Below are positions 24,366 to 33,728 of a stretch of DNA of 64,000 nucleotides, piece by piece; the stretch's first letter is position 1, and each line of letters opens with the position of its first letter. The translations under genes were made by a program, and so were the position numbers. Under the pieces are notes generated by a model that had not been told where the DNA came from, did no database searches, and saw nothing but the letters and a program-made list of their open reading frames with translations. Source of the stretch: Rhodococcus jostii NBRC 16295 (GTDB lineage: Bacteria; Actinomycetota; Actinomycetes; Mycobacteriales; Mycobacteriaceae); contig NZ_BCWY01000003.1 of assembly GCF_001894825.1 (NCBI RefSeq), positions 208,684 through 272,683 on the forward strand. The letters are read 5' to 3'.

Positions 24366-25229
24366 ATGGCACTCATGTCTGACTCGTCCGACTCGAACCA
24401 GGTACCCGCACCCGACAAGGAGGCGGCGTCGACCGGTAGCGCGCGGTCCGTCCTCGTCACCGTGCTCGGCGAGCTGGTCGAACCGTACGGGCAGCCGGTG
24501 CGGACAGCGGCGCTTCTCTACGTCCTCAAGGGGCTCGGGTACGGGGAGCATGCCGCCCGGCAGGCGATCGCTCGCACGGGTTCCGCGGGCCTGATCGCCG
24601 CGGACCGGAACGGACGCGAGACGCTGTGGACGTTGACGGACAAGGCCCATCGGCTCTTCACCGAAGGCGAACTCCGGGTGTTCTCCACCGACGTGGACAC
24701 CACGCAGTGGGACGGTCGCTGGCTCGTCGTGAATGTGCCGATCCCGGAATCGCACCGCTCGACCCGCAAGAAGCTGTACGCCGCGCTGCGGTGGGCCGGT
24801 TTCGGGAATCCGACGCCCGGCGTCTGGGTCACTCCCCACGTCGACCGCGCGGCGGAAGCGGCGAGAACCATCGATTCTCTCGGATTGTCTCCCAACACGG
24901 TCTCGTTCGTCGGGGCGCTCGCCGTCCCCGGGATCACCGAAGACGAACTCGTCCGCCGCTCATGGGATCTGGACGCCGCCGAGAAGGAGTACGACGAACT
25001 CCTCGACCACTTCGACACCCACACGTTCGAAGCGGGCGACGAGTTACTGTTCGCGCACCTCCAGCTCGCGGACGCCCTGCGGCGCATGCCGTACATGGAC
25101 CCCCGGCTACCCGAGGTGCTGCTGCCCGACTGGCGCGGGCTCGAGGCCGCCCGGCGGCTGCGGGACCTCCGCGCCGAGTGGACCCCCACCGCGCATGCGC
25201 GCTGGCGTCGGATCGCCGGTATCGACTGA
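24366..25229 (+). CDS. PaaX-family transcriptional regulator, cluster 1
   Basis: A 287-aa regulator (ATG 24366, or 24375) with an N-terminal winged helix, SVLVTVLGELVEPYG...AARQAIARTGSAGLI, a central WDGRWLVVNVPIPE segment and the PaaX C-terminal domain with PGVWVTPHVDRA. PaaX proteins are usually repressors released by aryl-CoA thioesters such as phenylacetyl-CoA. Its paralogue at 63091 closes the second dehydratase cluster, so a CoA-ester intermediate of the pathway is the likely inducer. It lies 47 bp after the racemase and is probably co-transcribed with it. Confidence 0.88.
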   Translation: MALMSDSSDSNQVPAPDKEAASTGSARSVLVTVLGELVEPYGQPVRTAALLYVLKGLGYGEHAARQAIARTGSAGLIAADRNGRETLWTLTDKAHRLFTEGELRVFSTDVDTTQWDGRWLVVNVPIPESHRSTRKKLYAALRWAGFGNPTPGVWVTPHVDRAAEAARTIDSLGLSPNTVSFVGALAVPGITEDELVRRSWDLDAAEKEYDELLDHFDTHTFEAGDELLFAHLQLADALRRMPYMDPRLPEVLLPDWRGLEAARRLRDLRAEWTPTAHARWRRIAGID

Positions 25230-25251
25230 CGTCGGTCTGCCGAGGGCCTGT

Positions 25252-25503
25252 TCAGCGCGTGCTGCCGACTCGGGAGTACGGCTTCCGTGTCCGCACCGCG
25301 GGTGTGAGCTTCACCGTGCAGAGTTCGTCGAGCCGGCGCCGGACGGTGTCGTTGATTGTGGGGTGGCGGGTGAGGAGGCGTTGCAACCGGCGGTAGAACA
25401 CGGCCGGGAAGATCCCGAATTCGGGGAGGATGTGTTCGTCGCCGCCGCCGAAGGGTGCCCATTTGACCGCGAAGCCGAGCATGGCGAGTTCTTCGTTGGT
25501 CAC
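25252..25503 (-). CDS. Small DUF3263-like protein
   Basis: An 83-aa protein from GTG 25503 with AAGGAG five bases upstream. It contains LGFAVKWAPFGGGDEHILPEFGIFPAVFYRRLQRLL, which resembles the helix-turn-helix-like DUF3263 family of actinobacteria. No catalytic residue is visible. It lies 77 bp downstream of the aldehyde dehydrogenase and is probably the last gene of the P450 operon; it may be a small DNA-binding protein. Confidence 0.65.
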   Translation of the reverse strand: MTNEELAMLGFAVKWAPFGGGDEHILPEFGIFPAVFYRRLQRLLTRHPTINDTVRRRLDELCTVKLTPAVRTRKPYSRVGSTR

Positions 25504-25580
25504 GACGTCTCCTTGTCTGTTCTCAGGTCTGGGTGCTCGGGTGCGGCCGTGCGGGGTGGCGCACGGCCGCACCCGCCGGG

Positions 25581-27017
25581 TCATCGCACGTCGAGGTAGA
25601 TGCTCTTGAGCTGCTGGTAGCTCGCGAGGCCCTCGGGCCCGAGTTCGCGGCCGAGGCCGCTGCTCTTGATTCCGCCGAAGGGTGCGGTGGGGTCGTTGGA
25701 GTAGCCGTTGATGCCGACCGTTCCGCTGGCGACGCCCCGGGCGAACCGGGCGCCGCGGTCGGGGTCGGCGGTCCAGATGGAGCCGCCGAGTCCGTAGTCG
25801 GAGTGGTTGGCGATCGCGATGGCCTCGGCCTCGTCGGTGTAGGGGATGACGGAGAGGACGGGTCCGAAGATTTCTTCCTGGGCGATGGTGTGTCCGGTGT
25901 CGACGTCGGCGAACACGGTGGGTTCGACGAACCAGCCGTGGTCGGTGTCGGCGGGTCTGCGGCCGCCGGTGGTGACGCGGCCGCCGTCGGATTTGCCCTT
26001 TTCGATGTAGCCCTCGACGCGGTCGCGTTGCCGGGACGAGACCAGCGGTCCCATCTGGGTGGTGTCGGAGAGGGGATCGCCGACGGTCAGGCCCTTGGCG
26101 AGGTCGGTGATGGTGTCGACGATCTCGGCGTAGCGGGAGCGGGGTGCGAGGACGCGGGTGCCGAGCCAGCAGATCTGTCCGTTGTTGAGCAGGGTTGCGG
26201 CGTAGAAGGATTCGAGGTTCGCTGCCAGGTCGGCGTCGTCGAGGATGACGGCGGCGGATTTGCCGCCGAGTTCGAGGGTGACCGGGCGAAGTAGTTCGCC
26301 GCAAGTGCGGCCGATGGCGCGGCCGGCGGTGGTGGAGCCGGTGAACGAGACCTTGTCGATGCCGGGGTGGGCGACGAGGTAGGCGCCGAGGTCGCGTCCG
26401 CCGGGAACGATGTTCAGCACACCGGCGGGAAGCCCGGCCGCGATGGCGGCCTCGGCCATCAAGAACGCGTCGAGGACCGTCTCGGGGGAGGGCTTGAGGA
26501 CGACGGTGCACCCGGCGGCGAGGGCGGGGGCGATTTTGAGGAACGTGATGGCCTGCGGCACGTTCCACGGGACGATGGCGCCGACGACGCCGATCGGGGA
26601 GCGGGTGACGAGGGTGGAACCGCCGAGCATGCCGGGCCGGATCTCGTCTTCCTGCTTTGCCGCCATCTCGCCGTAGTAGCGCAGCAGGATGGGCGGGAAG
26701 CCACCTTCGAACTGCCTGGCAAGGGTAATGGGCATGCCGTTCTGGCTGCTCACGCGGATGGCGGTGTCTTCGGCGCGGGATTCGAGTTCGTCGGCGAAGC
26801 GGCTGAGCACCTCGGCGCGCTGAGCGGCGCTCCACGATGCCCAGTCGGTGAGTGCGGCGCGGGCGGCGTCGACCGCGTCGTCGACGTCGGTCTCGATGCC
26901 CTCGGGTACCGAGCCGATCCGCTGCTCGGTGGTCGGGGAGATGACCGGGATGGTCGAGTCGCCGGACGGCCGTGCCCATCCGCCGCGGATGTAGAGATCT
27001 GGGTAGTCGATCGTCAT
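25581..27017 (-). CDS. Aldehyde dehydrogenase (NAD(P)+)
   Basis: A 478-aa ALDH-superfamily enzyme with the NAD-binding FTGSTTAGRAIG, general base Glu249 in TLELGG and catalytic Cys283 in NNGQICWLG; length is normal. It oxidises an aldehyde to the acid. It is in one operon with an alcohol dehydrogenase (35 bp upstream), ferredoxin reductase and P450, so the substrate is probably the aldehyde formed from the P450 product. Confidence 0.92.
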   Translation of the reverse strand: MTIDYPDLYIRGGWARPSGDSTIPVISPTTEQRIGSVPEGIETDVDDAVDAARAALTDWASWSAAQRAEVLSRFADELESRAEDTAIRVSSQNGMPITLARQFEGGFPPILLRYYGEMAAKQEDEIRPGMLGGSTLVTRSPIGVVGAIVPWNVPQAITFLKIAPALAAGCTVVLKPSPETVLDAFLMAEAAIAAGLPAGVLNIVPGGRDLGAYLVAHPGIDKVSFTGSTTAGRAIGRTCGELLRPVTLELGGKSAAVILDDADLAANLESFYAATLLNNGQICWLGTRVLAPRSRYAEIVDTITDLAKGLTVGDPLSDTTQMGPLVSSRQRDRVEGYIEKGKSDGGRVTTGGRRPADTDHGWFVEPTVFADVDTGHTIAQEEIFGPVLSVIPYTDEAEAIAIANHSDYGLGGSIWTADPDRGARFARGVASGTVGINGYSNDPTAPFGGIKSSGLGRELGPEGLASYQQLKSIYLDVR

Positions 27018-27052
27018 CGGGTGTCCTTCGTGAGTAGTTCGGGAGTGAGTGG

Positions 27053-28162
27053 TCAGTCGTGGACGAGGACGGGTTTGAGGACCTCGCCGCGGTGCTGGGC
27101 GTCTATGGCGTCGTTGATTTTCGCGAAGGGGAAGGTGGTGACGAGCTTGTCGAGTGGGAACCGGCCGGTCTTGTACAGATCGACCAGTTCGGGGATGAAC
27201 TCGTCGGGGACGCTGTCGCCCTCGATGATTCCGGTGATGGTCAGGCCCATGGCGAGGGAGTTGATGATGTTCAGCGGCACTGACGCCGCGGGGTCGGCAG
27301 GCACGCCGATGAGACCGATCTTGCCGTGGAACGTCATGGCGCCGACGAGGGATTCGATCACGGCGGGTACGCCGGAGGTGTCGATGGCGTAGTCCACCCC
27401 GGCGGGGATGATGGCCCGAACCTGCTCGGCGAGGGGGCCGGCGGCGGGGTCGAGGACGTGGGTGGCACCGAGTTCGAGGGCGAGGTCGCGCCTCGACTGG
27501 TGCGGTTCGACGGCGATGATGGCGCTGCAGCCCTGGACGACGGCGCCCATGACGGCGGCCAGCCCGACGGATCCGGCGCCGGCAATGAGGATCGCCGATC
27601 CGGGTCGGCAGTTCAGGGTGCGCATGACTGCGCCGGCGCCGGTTTGGATGCCGCAGCCCAGGGGTGCGAGGAGTTCGGCGGGGACGTCGTCGGGGACCTT
27701 CACGACGTTGCGTTCGAACGCGAGGCTGTGCGTGGCGAAGGAGGATTGTCCGAAGAACAGACCGGTCAGCGATTCACCGTCGGTGGTGGTGATCGGTCCG
27801 GTGCCGTCGTCGCGCACCCCGTCGTAGGCGAGGTGCATGAACTGGTGGCAGTACGAGGGCGCTCCGGTGGTGCACGACGGACAGGTGCCGCAGCTGTTGA
27901 AGGTGATGGCGACCCGGTCGCCGGGGGCGACCTTGGTGACACCGTCGCCGACGGCGCGGACGACACCGCACCCTTCGTGGCCGAGGACGGCGGGCAGTGC
28001 GGTGGGGAGGGCGCCGTCGCGGGCGGCGAGGTCGGTGTGGCAGATGCCGACCGCCTCGATCTCCACGAGTACTTCACCGGCCCGGGGGCCCTCGATGGTG
28101 ATCGGTTCGAGGGTGAACTCGGTGTGCGGTTCTCGCGCGACTGCTGCGAGTGCTTCCATCAT
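27053..28162 (-). CDS. Zinc-dependent alcohol dehydrogenase (benzyl/geraniol-type)
   Basis: A 369-aa medium-chain dehydrogenase; ATG 28162 has GGAG five bases upstream. Catalytic zinc ligands are in GICHTD (Cys41) and GHEG (His62, Glu63). The structural zinc is held by Cys91, Cys94, Cys97 and Cys105. The NAD fold is GAGSVGLAAVMGA. Overall it resembles class III/benzyl alcohol and geraniol dehydrogenases. It would oxidise the primary alcohol made by the P450 to the aldehyde. Confidence 0.9.
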   Translation of the reverse strand: MMEALAAVAREPHTEFTLEPITIEGPRAGEVLVEIEAVGICHTDLAARDGALPTALPAVLGHEGCGVVRAVGDGVTKVAPGDRVAITFNSCGTCPSCTTGAPSYCHQFMHLAYDGVRDDGTGPITTTDGESLTGLFFGQSSFATHSLAFERNVVKVPDDVPAELLAPLGCGIQTGAGAVMRTLNCRPGSAILIAGAGSVGLAAVMGAVVQGCSAIIAVEPHQSRRDLALELGATHVLDPAAGPLAEQVRAIIPAGVDYAIDTSGVPAVIESLVGAMTFHGKIGLIGVPADPAASVPLNIINSLAMGLTITGIIEGDSVPDEFIPELVDLYKTGRFPLDKLVTTFPFAKINDAIDAQHRGEVLKPVLVHD

Positions 28163-28183
28163 CAATACTCCAGGTGTCGTGGG

Positions 28184-28202
28184 CCGGCCCGAAAAGGGCC
28201 GG
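28184..28202. other. Stem-loop between ferredoxin reductase and alcohol dehydrogenase genes
   Basis: CCGGCCC (28184-28190) and GGGCCGG (28196-28202) pair around a GAAAA loop in the 54-bp gap inside the operon. There is no T-run, so it is more likely an mRNA processing or stability element than a terminator. Confidence 0.4.
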
Positions 28203-28216
28203 TTGAAATCGGATGA

Positions 28217-29449
28217 TCAGAGAACGGTTTCCCGCAGCGGCGTCGCGGGATCGGCGAGGGCAGTGCGGTCGACCTTGGTGCGGTTGCCGATGAACTTCTT
28301 ACCGGCCATGAATTCGCTTGCAGCATTCACGGTCTCGACGGCCACCGGTATCCCGTCGCTGTCGAGGTGGAACAGGGCGAACGAGGTGTCGGAGGCGTCG
28401 CCGCGCAGGACCGCCCGGGTGTCGGGACCGACCATGCCCGCCATCTTCATCTTCAGGTCGAACTGATCGGACCAGAACCACGGCACCTCGTGCGGCGGCA
28501 TGGGTGCCTTCATGATGACGGCCGTCGCCTGCTTCGCCTGTTCGACTGCGCTGGGGATGCTTTCGAGTCGCACCATTTTTCCGAGCGTGTCGTGGAGGCG
28601 GTACGTCACGTCACCGATCGCGAGGACGTGCGGATCGCTGGTGCGTGCCGAACCGTCCACGACGATTCCCGCGAGGCAGTCGATGCCGGACTCCCGTGCG
28701 AGTGCGTCGTTCGGGATCGCACCGACGCCGACCAGAACGAGGTCACACGGGATTTCGGTTCCGTCGCCGAGGGTCACACCGCCGACTCGGCCTGCCGTCC
28801 CGGTGATCTCGCGGACCTCGGCCCCGGTGTGGATACGCGTGCCGCGATGTCGATGGAACTCGGTGAGGACGGTGGACAATTCGGGGCTTGCGACGCGCGC
28901 CAGCACCCGGTCTTCCCGTTCGATCACCGTGACCTCGCATCCGCGAGCGCGGGCCGACGCGGCGACCTCGAGCCCGACGTACCCACCGCCGATGATGGCG
29001 AGTGCCGATCCGGTGTGCACGGCGTCGCGCAGCAGGGTGGCGTCGGCGAGGGTGCGGAGGCTGAGTACACCGGCGAGATCGCTCCCCGGCAGCGTCAGGG
29101 TTCGCGGCGCGGCGCCCGTCGCGAGGACGAGCGTCGTGTACTCGAGGACTGCGCCGGACGCCGTCGTCGCGGTTCGGGCGTCGCGATCGATACGGACGAC
29201 CGGATCGCCCAGCCGGGTTTCGATCTGATTGTCGGCGTAAAACGATTCCGGCTTGAGCCACTGGACGAACTCGTCCTCGGCGTACTTCTTCGACAGCGGC
29301 GGGCGGTGATACGGCGGATGAGACTCCTCGCCGCAGAGGACGATTCGGCCGTCGAACTTCTGCTGCCGCAGCATGCCGGCGAGTGTGCCGCCGGCATGCC
29401 CGGCCCCGACGATCACCACTGTGGGTGACGGGTGTGATGCGATCATCAT
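28217..29449 (-). CDS. FAD-dependent ferredoxin reductase (putidaredoxin-reductase type)
   Basis: A 410-aa NADH:ferredoxin reductase of the CamA/ThcD type. It has the FAD motif VVIVGAGHAGGTLAGML, the NAD motif AIIGGGYVGLEVAA and the ILAIGDV-like region VLAIGDVTYR. It passes electrons to the ferredoxin encoded at 31118 and on to the P450. Its stop and the P450 stop/start region are nearly contiguous, showing one operon with the P450, ADH and ALDH. Confidence 0.92.
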   Translation of the reverse strand: MMIASHPSPTVVIVGAGHAGGTLAGMLRQQKFDGRIVLCGEESHPPYHRPPLSKKYAEDEFVQWLKPESFYADNQIETRLGDPVVRIDRDARTATTASGAVLEYTTLVLATGAAPRTLTLPGSDLAGVLSLRTLADATLLRDAVHTGSALAIIGGGYVGLEVAASARARGCEVTVIEREDRVLARVASPELSTVLTEFHRHRGTRIHTGAEVREITGTAGRVGGVTLGDGTEIPCDLVLVGVGAIPNDALARESGIDCLAGIVVDGSARTSDPHVLAIGDVTYRLHDTLGKMVRLESIPSAVEQAKQATAVIMKAPMPPHEVPWFWSDQFDLKMKMAGMVGPDTRAVLRGDASDTSFALFHLDSDGIPVAVETVNAASEFMAGKKFIGNRTKVDRTALADPATPLRETVL

Positions 29450-29450
29450 G

Positions 29451-30773
29451 CTAACCGGTGAACTCGATCTTGACGGGCATGTTTTTCATCCCGCCGACGA
29501 AGTTCGTCTGAATCATCTTGGTTTCGTCCATCAACTCGAGCGACTCGATGTGGGGGAGCAACTCCTCGAACATGATTCGAAGTTCCAGCTTTGCCAGGTG
29601 CTGGCCGATGCACATGTGCGGGCCGTAGCCGAAAGCGATGTGCTTGTTGGGCCTGCGGGTGTAGTCGAAGCGGTCGGGATCCGGGATGACGTCCGCGTCG
29701 CGGTTTCCCGACTGGTACAGCAGCATGAAGCGGTCGCCCTTCTTGATGTCACGACCGCGGAGCGTGTAATCCTGGGTTGCCTGACGCATGAAGTGCTTGA
29801 CCGGCGACGCCCAGCGTAGCGACTCGTTGACGATCTGCGGAGCCAGCGCCAGGTCCGCTTTCGCCTTCGCCAGCAGGTCGGGATGGCGGCCGAGTTCGAG
29901 CATGCCGCCGGCGAGGGTGCTCGACGTGGTGTCGTGCCCCGCGGTCGCGATCGCGATGAAATATCCGTAGGCCACCTCGTTGGGGTAGTACTCGCCGCTC
30001 TCGTCGCGGGCCACCGAGATGATCGTCGCGAGGTCGTCGCTGGGGTTGGCTCGCCGGTCCTGGAGCAGTCTCTCGAAATACGCGTAGAAGTCCTGGATCG
30101 TGGCCACCCACTGCTTCGCAGCTGCGTCCGGGGTCAGCGGTTCGACGTCCTCACGAACGGCGTCGGGATCGGCGGTGCCGAAGAACTCTTGCGTCAGCGC
30201 CATCATCCGGGGCTCGTCTTCCTCGGGCACCCCGAACAAGCTCATGATGACGTGCAAGGGGTAGTGAAGTGCGAAGTCCTTGACGAAGTCGATCCGCCCA
30301 TCTGTCTCGCGGAGCCTTCCGACGGCGGCCTTGGCCAGGTCGCGGATGACTGTTTCCCACTTCGCGAGGTTGGTCGGCCGGAACCAGTCCAGCGCGATGT
30401 CCTTGATCGCGGTGTGCTCCGGCGGGTCGAGGTAGGTGAGGGTCTCCAGAATGCGGAGGCTGCCGTTGTTGATGCTCTTGGTGAACTGGTCGCCGGCCTG
30501 GTTCGCCAGGATCGGGTTGACGGAGCCCTTGTCCTCACCGCCCGCGCTGGTGAAGATGTCGGGCTGTCGTTCGATCTCCATGATGTCGGCGTGCTTGCTC
30601 ACCAACCAGATGGGGTCGTATCCGTCCACCACGGCGCGGCCCAGGGGGTTGTTCTCCCGTAGCCAGCGGTAGGCCTCGAACAACGCGTCGTTGTCCCGGT
30701 GACCCTCGGGTAGAACGATCTGGCGGGCGACGGCGTCCGGAATCAGTTCCGTTACCTGCTCTGTAGTGCTCAT
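29451..30773 (-). CDS. Cytochrome P450 (CYP108/CYP111-like class I bacterial P450)
   Basis: A 440-aa soluble P450; ATG 30773 has AGGGGA upstream. Motifs: I-helix AGHDTT (278-283), ExxR in ESLR (317-320) and the heme loop [10 protein letters not shown] with Cys388. Sequence style and gene order (ALDH, ADH, reductase, P450, ferredoxin) resemble the alpha-terpineol P450terp and linalool systems, which hydroxylate a methyl group of a monoterpene. Family assignment is from memory and the substrate is inference. It probably makes a primary alcohol for the adjacent ADH. Confidence 0.88.
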   Translation of the reverse strand: MSTTEQVTELIPDAVARQIVLPEGHRDNDALFEAYRWLRENNPLGRAVVDGYDPIWLVSKHADIMEIERQPDIFTSAGGEDKGSVNPILANQAGDQFTKSINNGSLRILETLTYLDPPEHTAIKDIALDWFRPTNLAKWETVIRDLAKAAVGRLRETDGRIDFVKDFALHYPLHVIMSLFGVPEEDEPRMMALTQEFFGTADPDAVREDVEPLTPDAAAKQWVATIQDFYAYFERLLQDRRANPSDDLATIISVARDESGEYYPNEVAYGYFIAIATAGHDTTSSTLAGGMLELGRHPDLLAKAKADLALAPQIVNESLRWASPVKHFMRQATQDYTLRGRDIKKGDRFMLLYQSGNRDADVIPDPDRFDYTRRPNKHIAFGYGPHMCIGQHLAKLELRIMFEELLPHIESLELMDETKMIQTNFVGGMKNMPVKIEFTG

Positions 30774-31117
30774 CAATTCCCCTTCATGGTGCAGTGAGTT
30801 CCGGCGCCGTCTGTCGCGGCGCCTTCGCCGACTGGAGTGACTTCAGCCTGTCAGCCACGAGAGTGAGGCGCATCACACCATCGATCGAAAGTTGTCCACC
30901 TAACGGGGTATGTGTGCAGGGCCACCCCCGCGTCGCCGCCTGGATGTGCGGGAAGAATCACCCCATGGGAGGGGGGGAATCCGCCGAAGAGGTGATGCGC
31001 AGGATCAGTGACCCGCGACACAATTTTGGGTACAGAACGCGGCCGGACCCCGAGACGGCAACCAGCTCATGGAGACGGCCCGCGCAGATGTTCACCGAAC
31101 AATCCGAAGGAGTAGCC
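30774..31117. promoter_or_regulatory. Divergent control region between P450 operon and ferredoxin gene
   Basis: A 344-bp stretch without a convincing gene. It must carry the promoters of the minus-strand P450 operon and the plus-strand ferredoxin, and is the probable target of the two LuxR-type regulators encoded nearby. I found no copy of the TGGTCnGACCA motif here, in contrast to the following 20 kb. A strong GAAGGAG precedes the ferredoxin ATG. Confidence 0.45.
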
Positions 31118-31438
31118 ATGCCCACCGTCGTATACCAGCTCCCAGACGGCTCGACGTCGTCCGTCGACGTCCCCGCCGGTCAGAGCGTGATGGACGGGTC
31201 GGTACGCAACAACCTTCCCGGCATCGTCGCCGAATGCGGCGGTAGCTGCTCGTGCGCCACGTGCCACGTGTACCTGGACGGGGACTCCGCACCGGCCTTT
31301 GAGGCGCCGACCTTGGAGGAACAGGACCTCCTCGAGTTCCTCGACGGTGTGCAGCCGTGCTCTCGCCTCGCGTGCCAGCTCGTGCTGACGCCGGACGTGG
31401 ACACCATCACGGTGACCGTGCCGTCCTCGGACGCCTGA
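31118..31438 (+). CDS. [2Fe-2S] ferredoxin (putidaredoxin type)
   Basis: A 106-aa electron carrier between the reductase at 28217 and the P450. The cluster ligands are Cys40, Cys46, Cys49 and Cys86 (C-x5-C-x2-C-x36-C), the putidaredoxin/adrenodoxin pattern; Cys44 and Cys81 are extra. ATG 31118 has GAAGGAG upstream. It is divergent from its partner genes. Confidence 0.93.
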   Translation: MPTVVYQLPDGSTSSVDVPAGQSVMDGSVRNNLPGIVAECGGSCSCATCHVYLDGDSAPAFEAPTLEEQDLLEFLDGVQPCSRLACQLVLTPDVDTITVTVPSSDA

Positions 31439-31453
31439 CGTCTTCCGGCCGAA

Positions 31454-32392
31454 TCACCGGGTGGAGGACTGATACTTCGCGATCAGTTCGGCGCGGTTGG
31501 TGGCGCCGAGTTTGCGGAGGATGCGTTTCACATGCGACTTGACCGTGTCGACCGTGATGACCAGTTCGGCGGCGATCGTGGAGTTCGACGCTCCGGTGAG
31601 AATCAGCCGGACCACGTCCGCCTCGCGTTCGGTCAGCGGGTCGAGCAGGCGCCGCTCGGCGTCGTCGTGCTCGGCGCCGGCCGGCGTGAGGTCGGCAGAC
31701 CCTCGTGCGGTCACTGCGTCGAACGCGGTGTCGCTGCTCCACCGCTGGGCACTTTCCCGGAGGAGGACGTCCTGGCGGTCGCGACGGGATTCGAGCCCGA
31801 CCCGCTCGAAGCATCCGCCGAGCACCGCGGCGAATGCTCCCAGAGCATGGCGTCGTGATCCGTCCAACGATGCCCCGACGTGAACGAGCGCAGCAGCAGT
31901 CCCGGCGACGACGACCGGCACGATGGTGAAACCGTTCGCGCCCAGCGCCTCTCGCAGCTCGGCGGGAACGTGGGAATCGACCGTGACCGTGTTCGTCTCG
32001 AGGGCGCGTGCTTCGGGCGAACCCTCCACGACCGCGAACTCCGAGGGAAGGGCGAGGGCCGTGTCAGGGTCGGCGCTGAACGAGGTGACGGGAACGATCC
32101 GGTCGCCGTCGAGGCGGGAGAGGACAACCTTGTCTGCGCAGCAGAGTTCGGCGACGCGCTCGCAGGCCCGCCGCATGAGTTCTGCACTCGAGGCGGCATC
32201 GTCGAGCGCGTGCACGGCGCGGTCGATGCCCCGTGCGATCGCCCCGATCTCGGCGGTGCGGGTCGCGGCAATTGCGTTCCTGCGGTCGAGGAGATCGACC
32301 AGACGCCGGCCGAGTTCGACGGAGTGCGCCGAAGTGGCCGTGCGCATTTCGGTGAGGGTGTCCGAGATGGCCAGATCGAGCTCGTCAGCCAC
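31454..32392 (-). CDS. LuxR-type regulator, second of an overlapping pair
   Basis: A 312-aa protein from GTG 32392, which overlaps the end of the upstream gene by 8 bp. The central part is GAF-like (ERVAELCCADKVVLSRLDGDRIVPV). The C-terminus is a LuxR helix-turn-helix: LTEREADVVRLILTGASNSTIAAELVITVDTVKSHVKRILRKLG. Such proteins usually activate catabolic operons in response to a small molecule. Convergent with the ferredoxin gene, it probably controls the P450 system. Confidence 0.85.
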   Translation of the reverse strand: MADELDLAISDTLTEMRTATSAHSVELGRRLVDLLDRRNAIAATRTAEIGAIARGIDRAVHALDDAASSAELMRRACERVAELCCADKVVLSRLDGDRIVPVTSFSADPDTALALPSEFAVVEGSPEARALETNTVTVDSHVPAELREALGANGFTIVPVVVAGTAAALVHVGASLDGSRRHALGAFAAVLGGCFERVGLESRRDRQDVLLRESAQRWSSDTAFDAVTARGSADLTPAGAEHDDAERRLLDPLTEREADVVRLILTGASNSTIAAELVITVDTVKSHVKRILRKLGATNRAELIAKYQSSTR

Positions 32393-33506
32393 CGGACACC
32401 GTCTTGGCATTGGCGCACAGCGCCGCCACCTCGGCTCGCGTCGACACACCGAGTTTCTTGAAGATCCGCTGGACGTGCGACTTGACGGTGCCGTCGGAAA
32501 TGCACAGCCGCCGGGAAATGGTGGCGTTGGTCGCCCCCGTCGCCATCAGCGTCAGCACTTCTCGTTCGCGCGCGGTCAGCGCATGCGCGCGCGGAATGAC
32601 CGGTGCCTGCGCAGTGTCGTTCGACGCGCCCGCCCGGGGGAGTTCGGATGCGGACAGTTCCGGCATCCTCACGGGTGCCTGCTCGAGGTGCCGCAGTGCC
32701 TGAGTGAGTCGTCGGATCTCGGCATCGACGTGCTCGTTGCGCGCAGAGATCTGCTGTCGCAGGTCGGCGCGCTCCTTCGACGAGGCGCACACGCCCGCCA
32801 GTGCCCCGACGATGTGGACGTCGGTGTCGGACAGGCTGTCGCTCTGGCGATCCACGTGAATCATCGCCACCGCACGCGAGTCGACGACGACGGGAACCGC
32901 GAGGTACCCCGCGGGACGCGACAGGTCGATGAGGGGGCGGTACGTGTGCCGGTAGGTGTCGGCGGCATCCACGGCATACGGCCGGCGGCGCCGGACCAGT
33001 TCGGCCTCGCGGGGCGCCTCGCGCAGCGAGATCTCCCGGCCGTCGATGGCGGTGATGAGTTCGTGGAAGTCTCCGCTCAGTTCGGGGTTGACCGCCAGCG
33101 CGATGGGAGACCAGGTGGAACCGCGAACCACGGAGAACATTGCCTTGCCATATCCCAGGCTCGTGCACAATTCCTGCGTCACGATACGGGCGATCTGGTC
33201 GGCTCCGGCATCGATCGCGCGGACCACTCGCTGCAAAGACTCGAACTGCTCGGTGTGCACGCGCAATCGGCGATCGATGTCGTCGCGGCCGGCGGTGTCG
33301 AGTCGTGTCACGAGTTCCGCGAGGCGAACGGCGTGCTCGGGTGAGTCGAGGCCGTCCCGCAGCTTCCGTGCCGCGAAGGCGCGGATCACCGTCAGATCGG
33401 GCTCGCCGTCCGCGAGGCGGATCAGGTTCGGCTCGCTCCCGAGCAACTCCCGCAACTCTGCGACTGCCTGCTCGGCAAGCTCGAACGAACTCGTCGAAAT
33501 GACCAC
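32385..33506 (-). CDS. GAF/LuxR-type transcriptional regulator, first of an overlapping pair
   Basis: A 373-aa regulator with an N-terminal helical region, a GAF-like domain (IVTQELCTSLGYGKAMFSVV...YLAVPVVVDSRAVAMIHV, about residues 105-235) and a C-terminal LuxR domain LTAREREVLTLMATGATNATISRRLCISDGTVKSHVQRIFKKLG. It is the same architecture as its partner, so the two probably arose by tandem duplication and may form heterodimers. A half-conserved operator (33614) lies 108 bp upstream. Confidence 0.85.
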   Translation of the reverse strand: MVISTSSFELAEQAVAELRELLGSEPNLIRLADGEPDLTVIRAFAARKLRDGLDSPEHAVRLAELVTRLDTAGRDDIDRRLRVHTEQFESLQRVVRAIDAGADQIARIVTQELCTSLGYGKAMFSVVRGSTWSPIALAVNPELSGDFHELITAIDGREISLREAPREAELVRRRRPYAVDAADTYRHTYRPLIDLSRPAGYLAVPVVVDSRAVAMIHVDRQSDSLSDTDVHIVGALAGVCASSKERADLRQQISARNEHVDAEIRRLTQALRHLEQAPVRMPELSASELPRAGASNDTAQAPVIPRAHALTAREREVLTLMATGATNATISRRLCISDGTVKSHVQRIFKKLGVSTRAEVAALCANAKTVSGG

Positions 33507-33613
33507 TCACCACTCCTTGCGCCGCGGCTGCCGCACCTGTGACACAACGCACAGTATAGAGAAGGTGTCACCTGGGCGTTCGTCACCGTCGGCAGCCTGA
33601 GTACCAATGTATA

Positions 33614-33624
33614 TGGTCAGTCCA
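33614..33624. promoter_or_regulatory. TGGTCnGACCA-like operator, upstream of LuxR pair
   Basis: TGGTCAGTCCA, ten of eleven positions fitting the TGGT-nnn-ACCA palindrome seen at other promoters in this region. It lies in the 222-bp gap between the divergent regulator and enoyl-CoA hydratase genes. Confidence 0.5.
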
Positions 33625-33698
33625 ATCGCGTCACGCATTCCGGGAAAGTCCTTCGACTGAGTTCTTGTTCCCGACGCCAGGTCCGTACTAGGGTCGAA

Positions 33699-33709
33699 TG
33701 GTAAGACCA
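33699..33709. promoter_or_regulatory. TGGTAAGACCA operator of the enoyl-CoA hydratase gene
   Basis: A full TGGT-AAG-ACCA palindrome 20 bp before the ATG at 33729. It is the best match to the motif repeated at 34537, 37244, 41291-41309, 42476, 49608 and 50544, and fits the operators of GntR/FCD repressors. Confidence 0.6.
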
Positions 33710-33728
33710 AACTGAAAGGACCGGCACT

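Noticed and set aside
31711..33552. A 613-codon minus-strand frame overlapping both LuxR genes
   Set aside because: It is an alternative frame of the two LuxR-type coding regions, low in hydrophobic residues and without domains.
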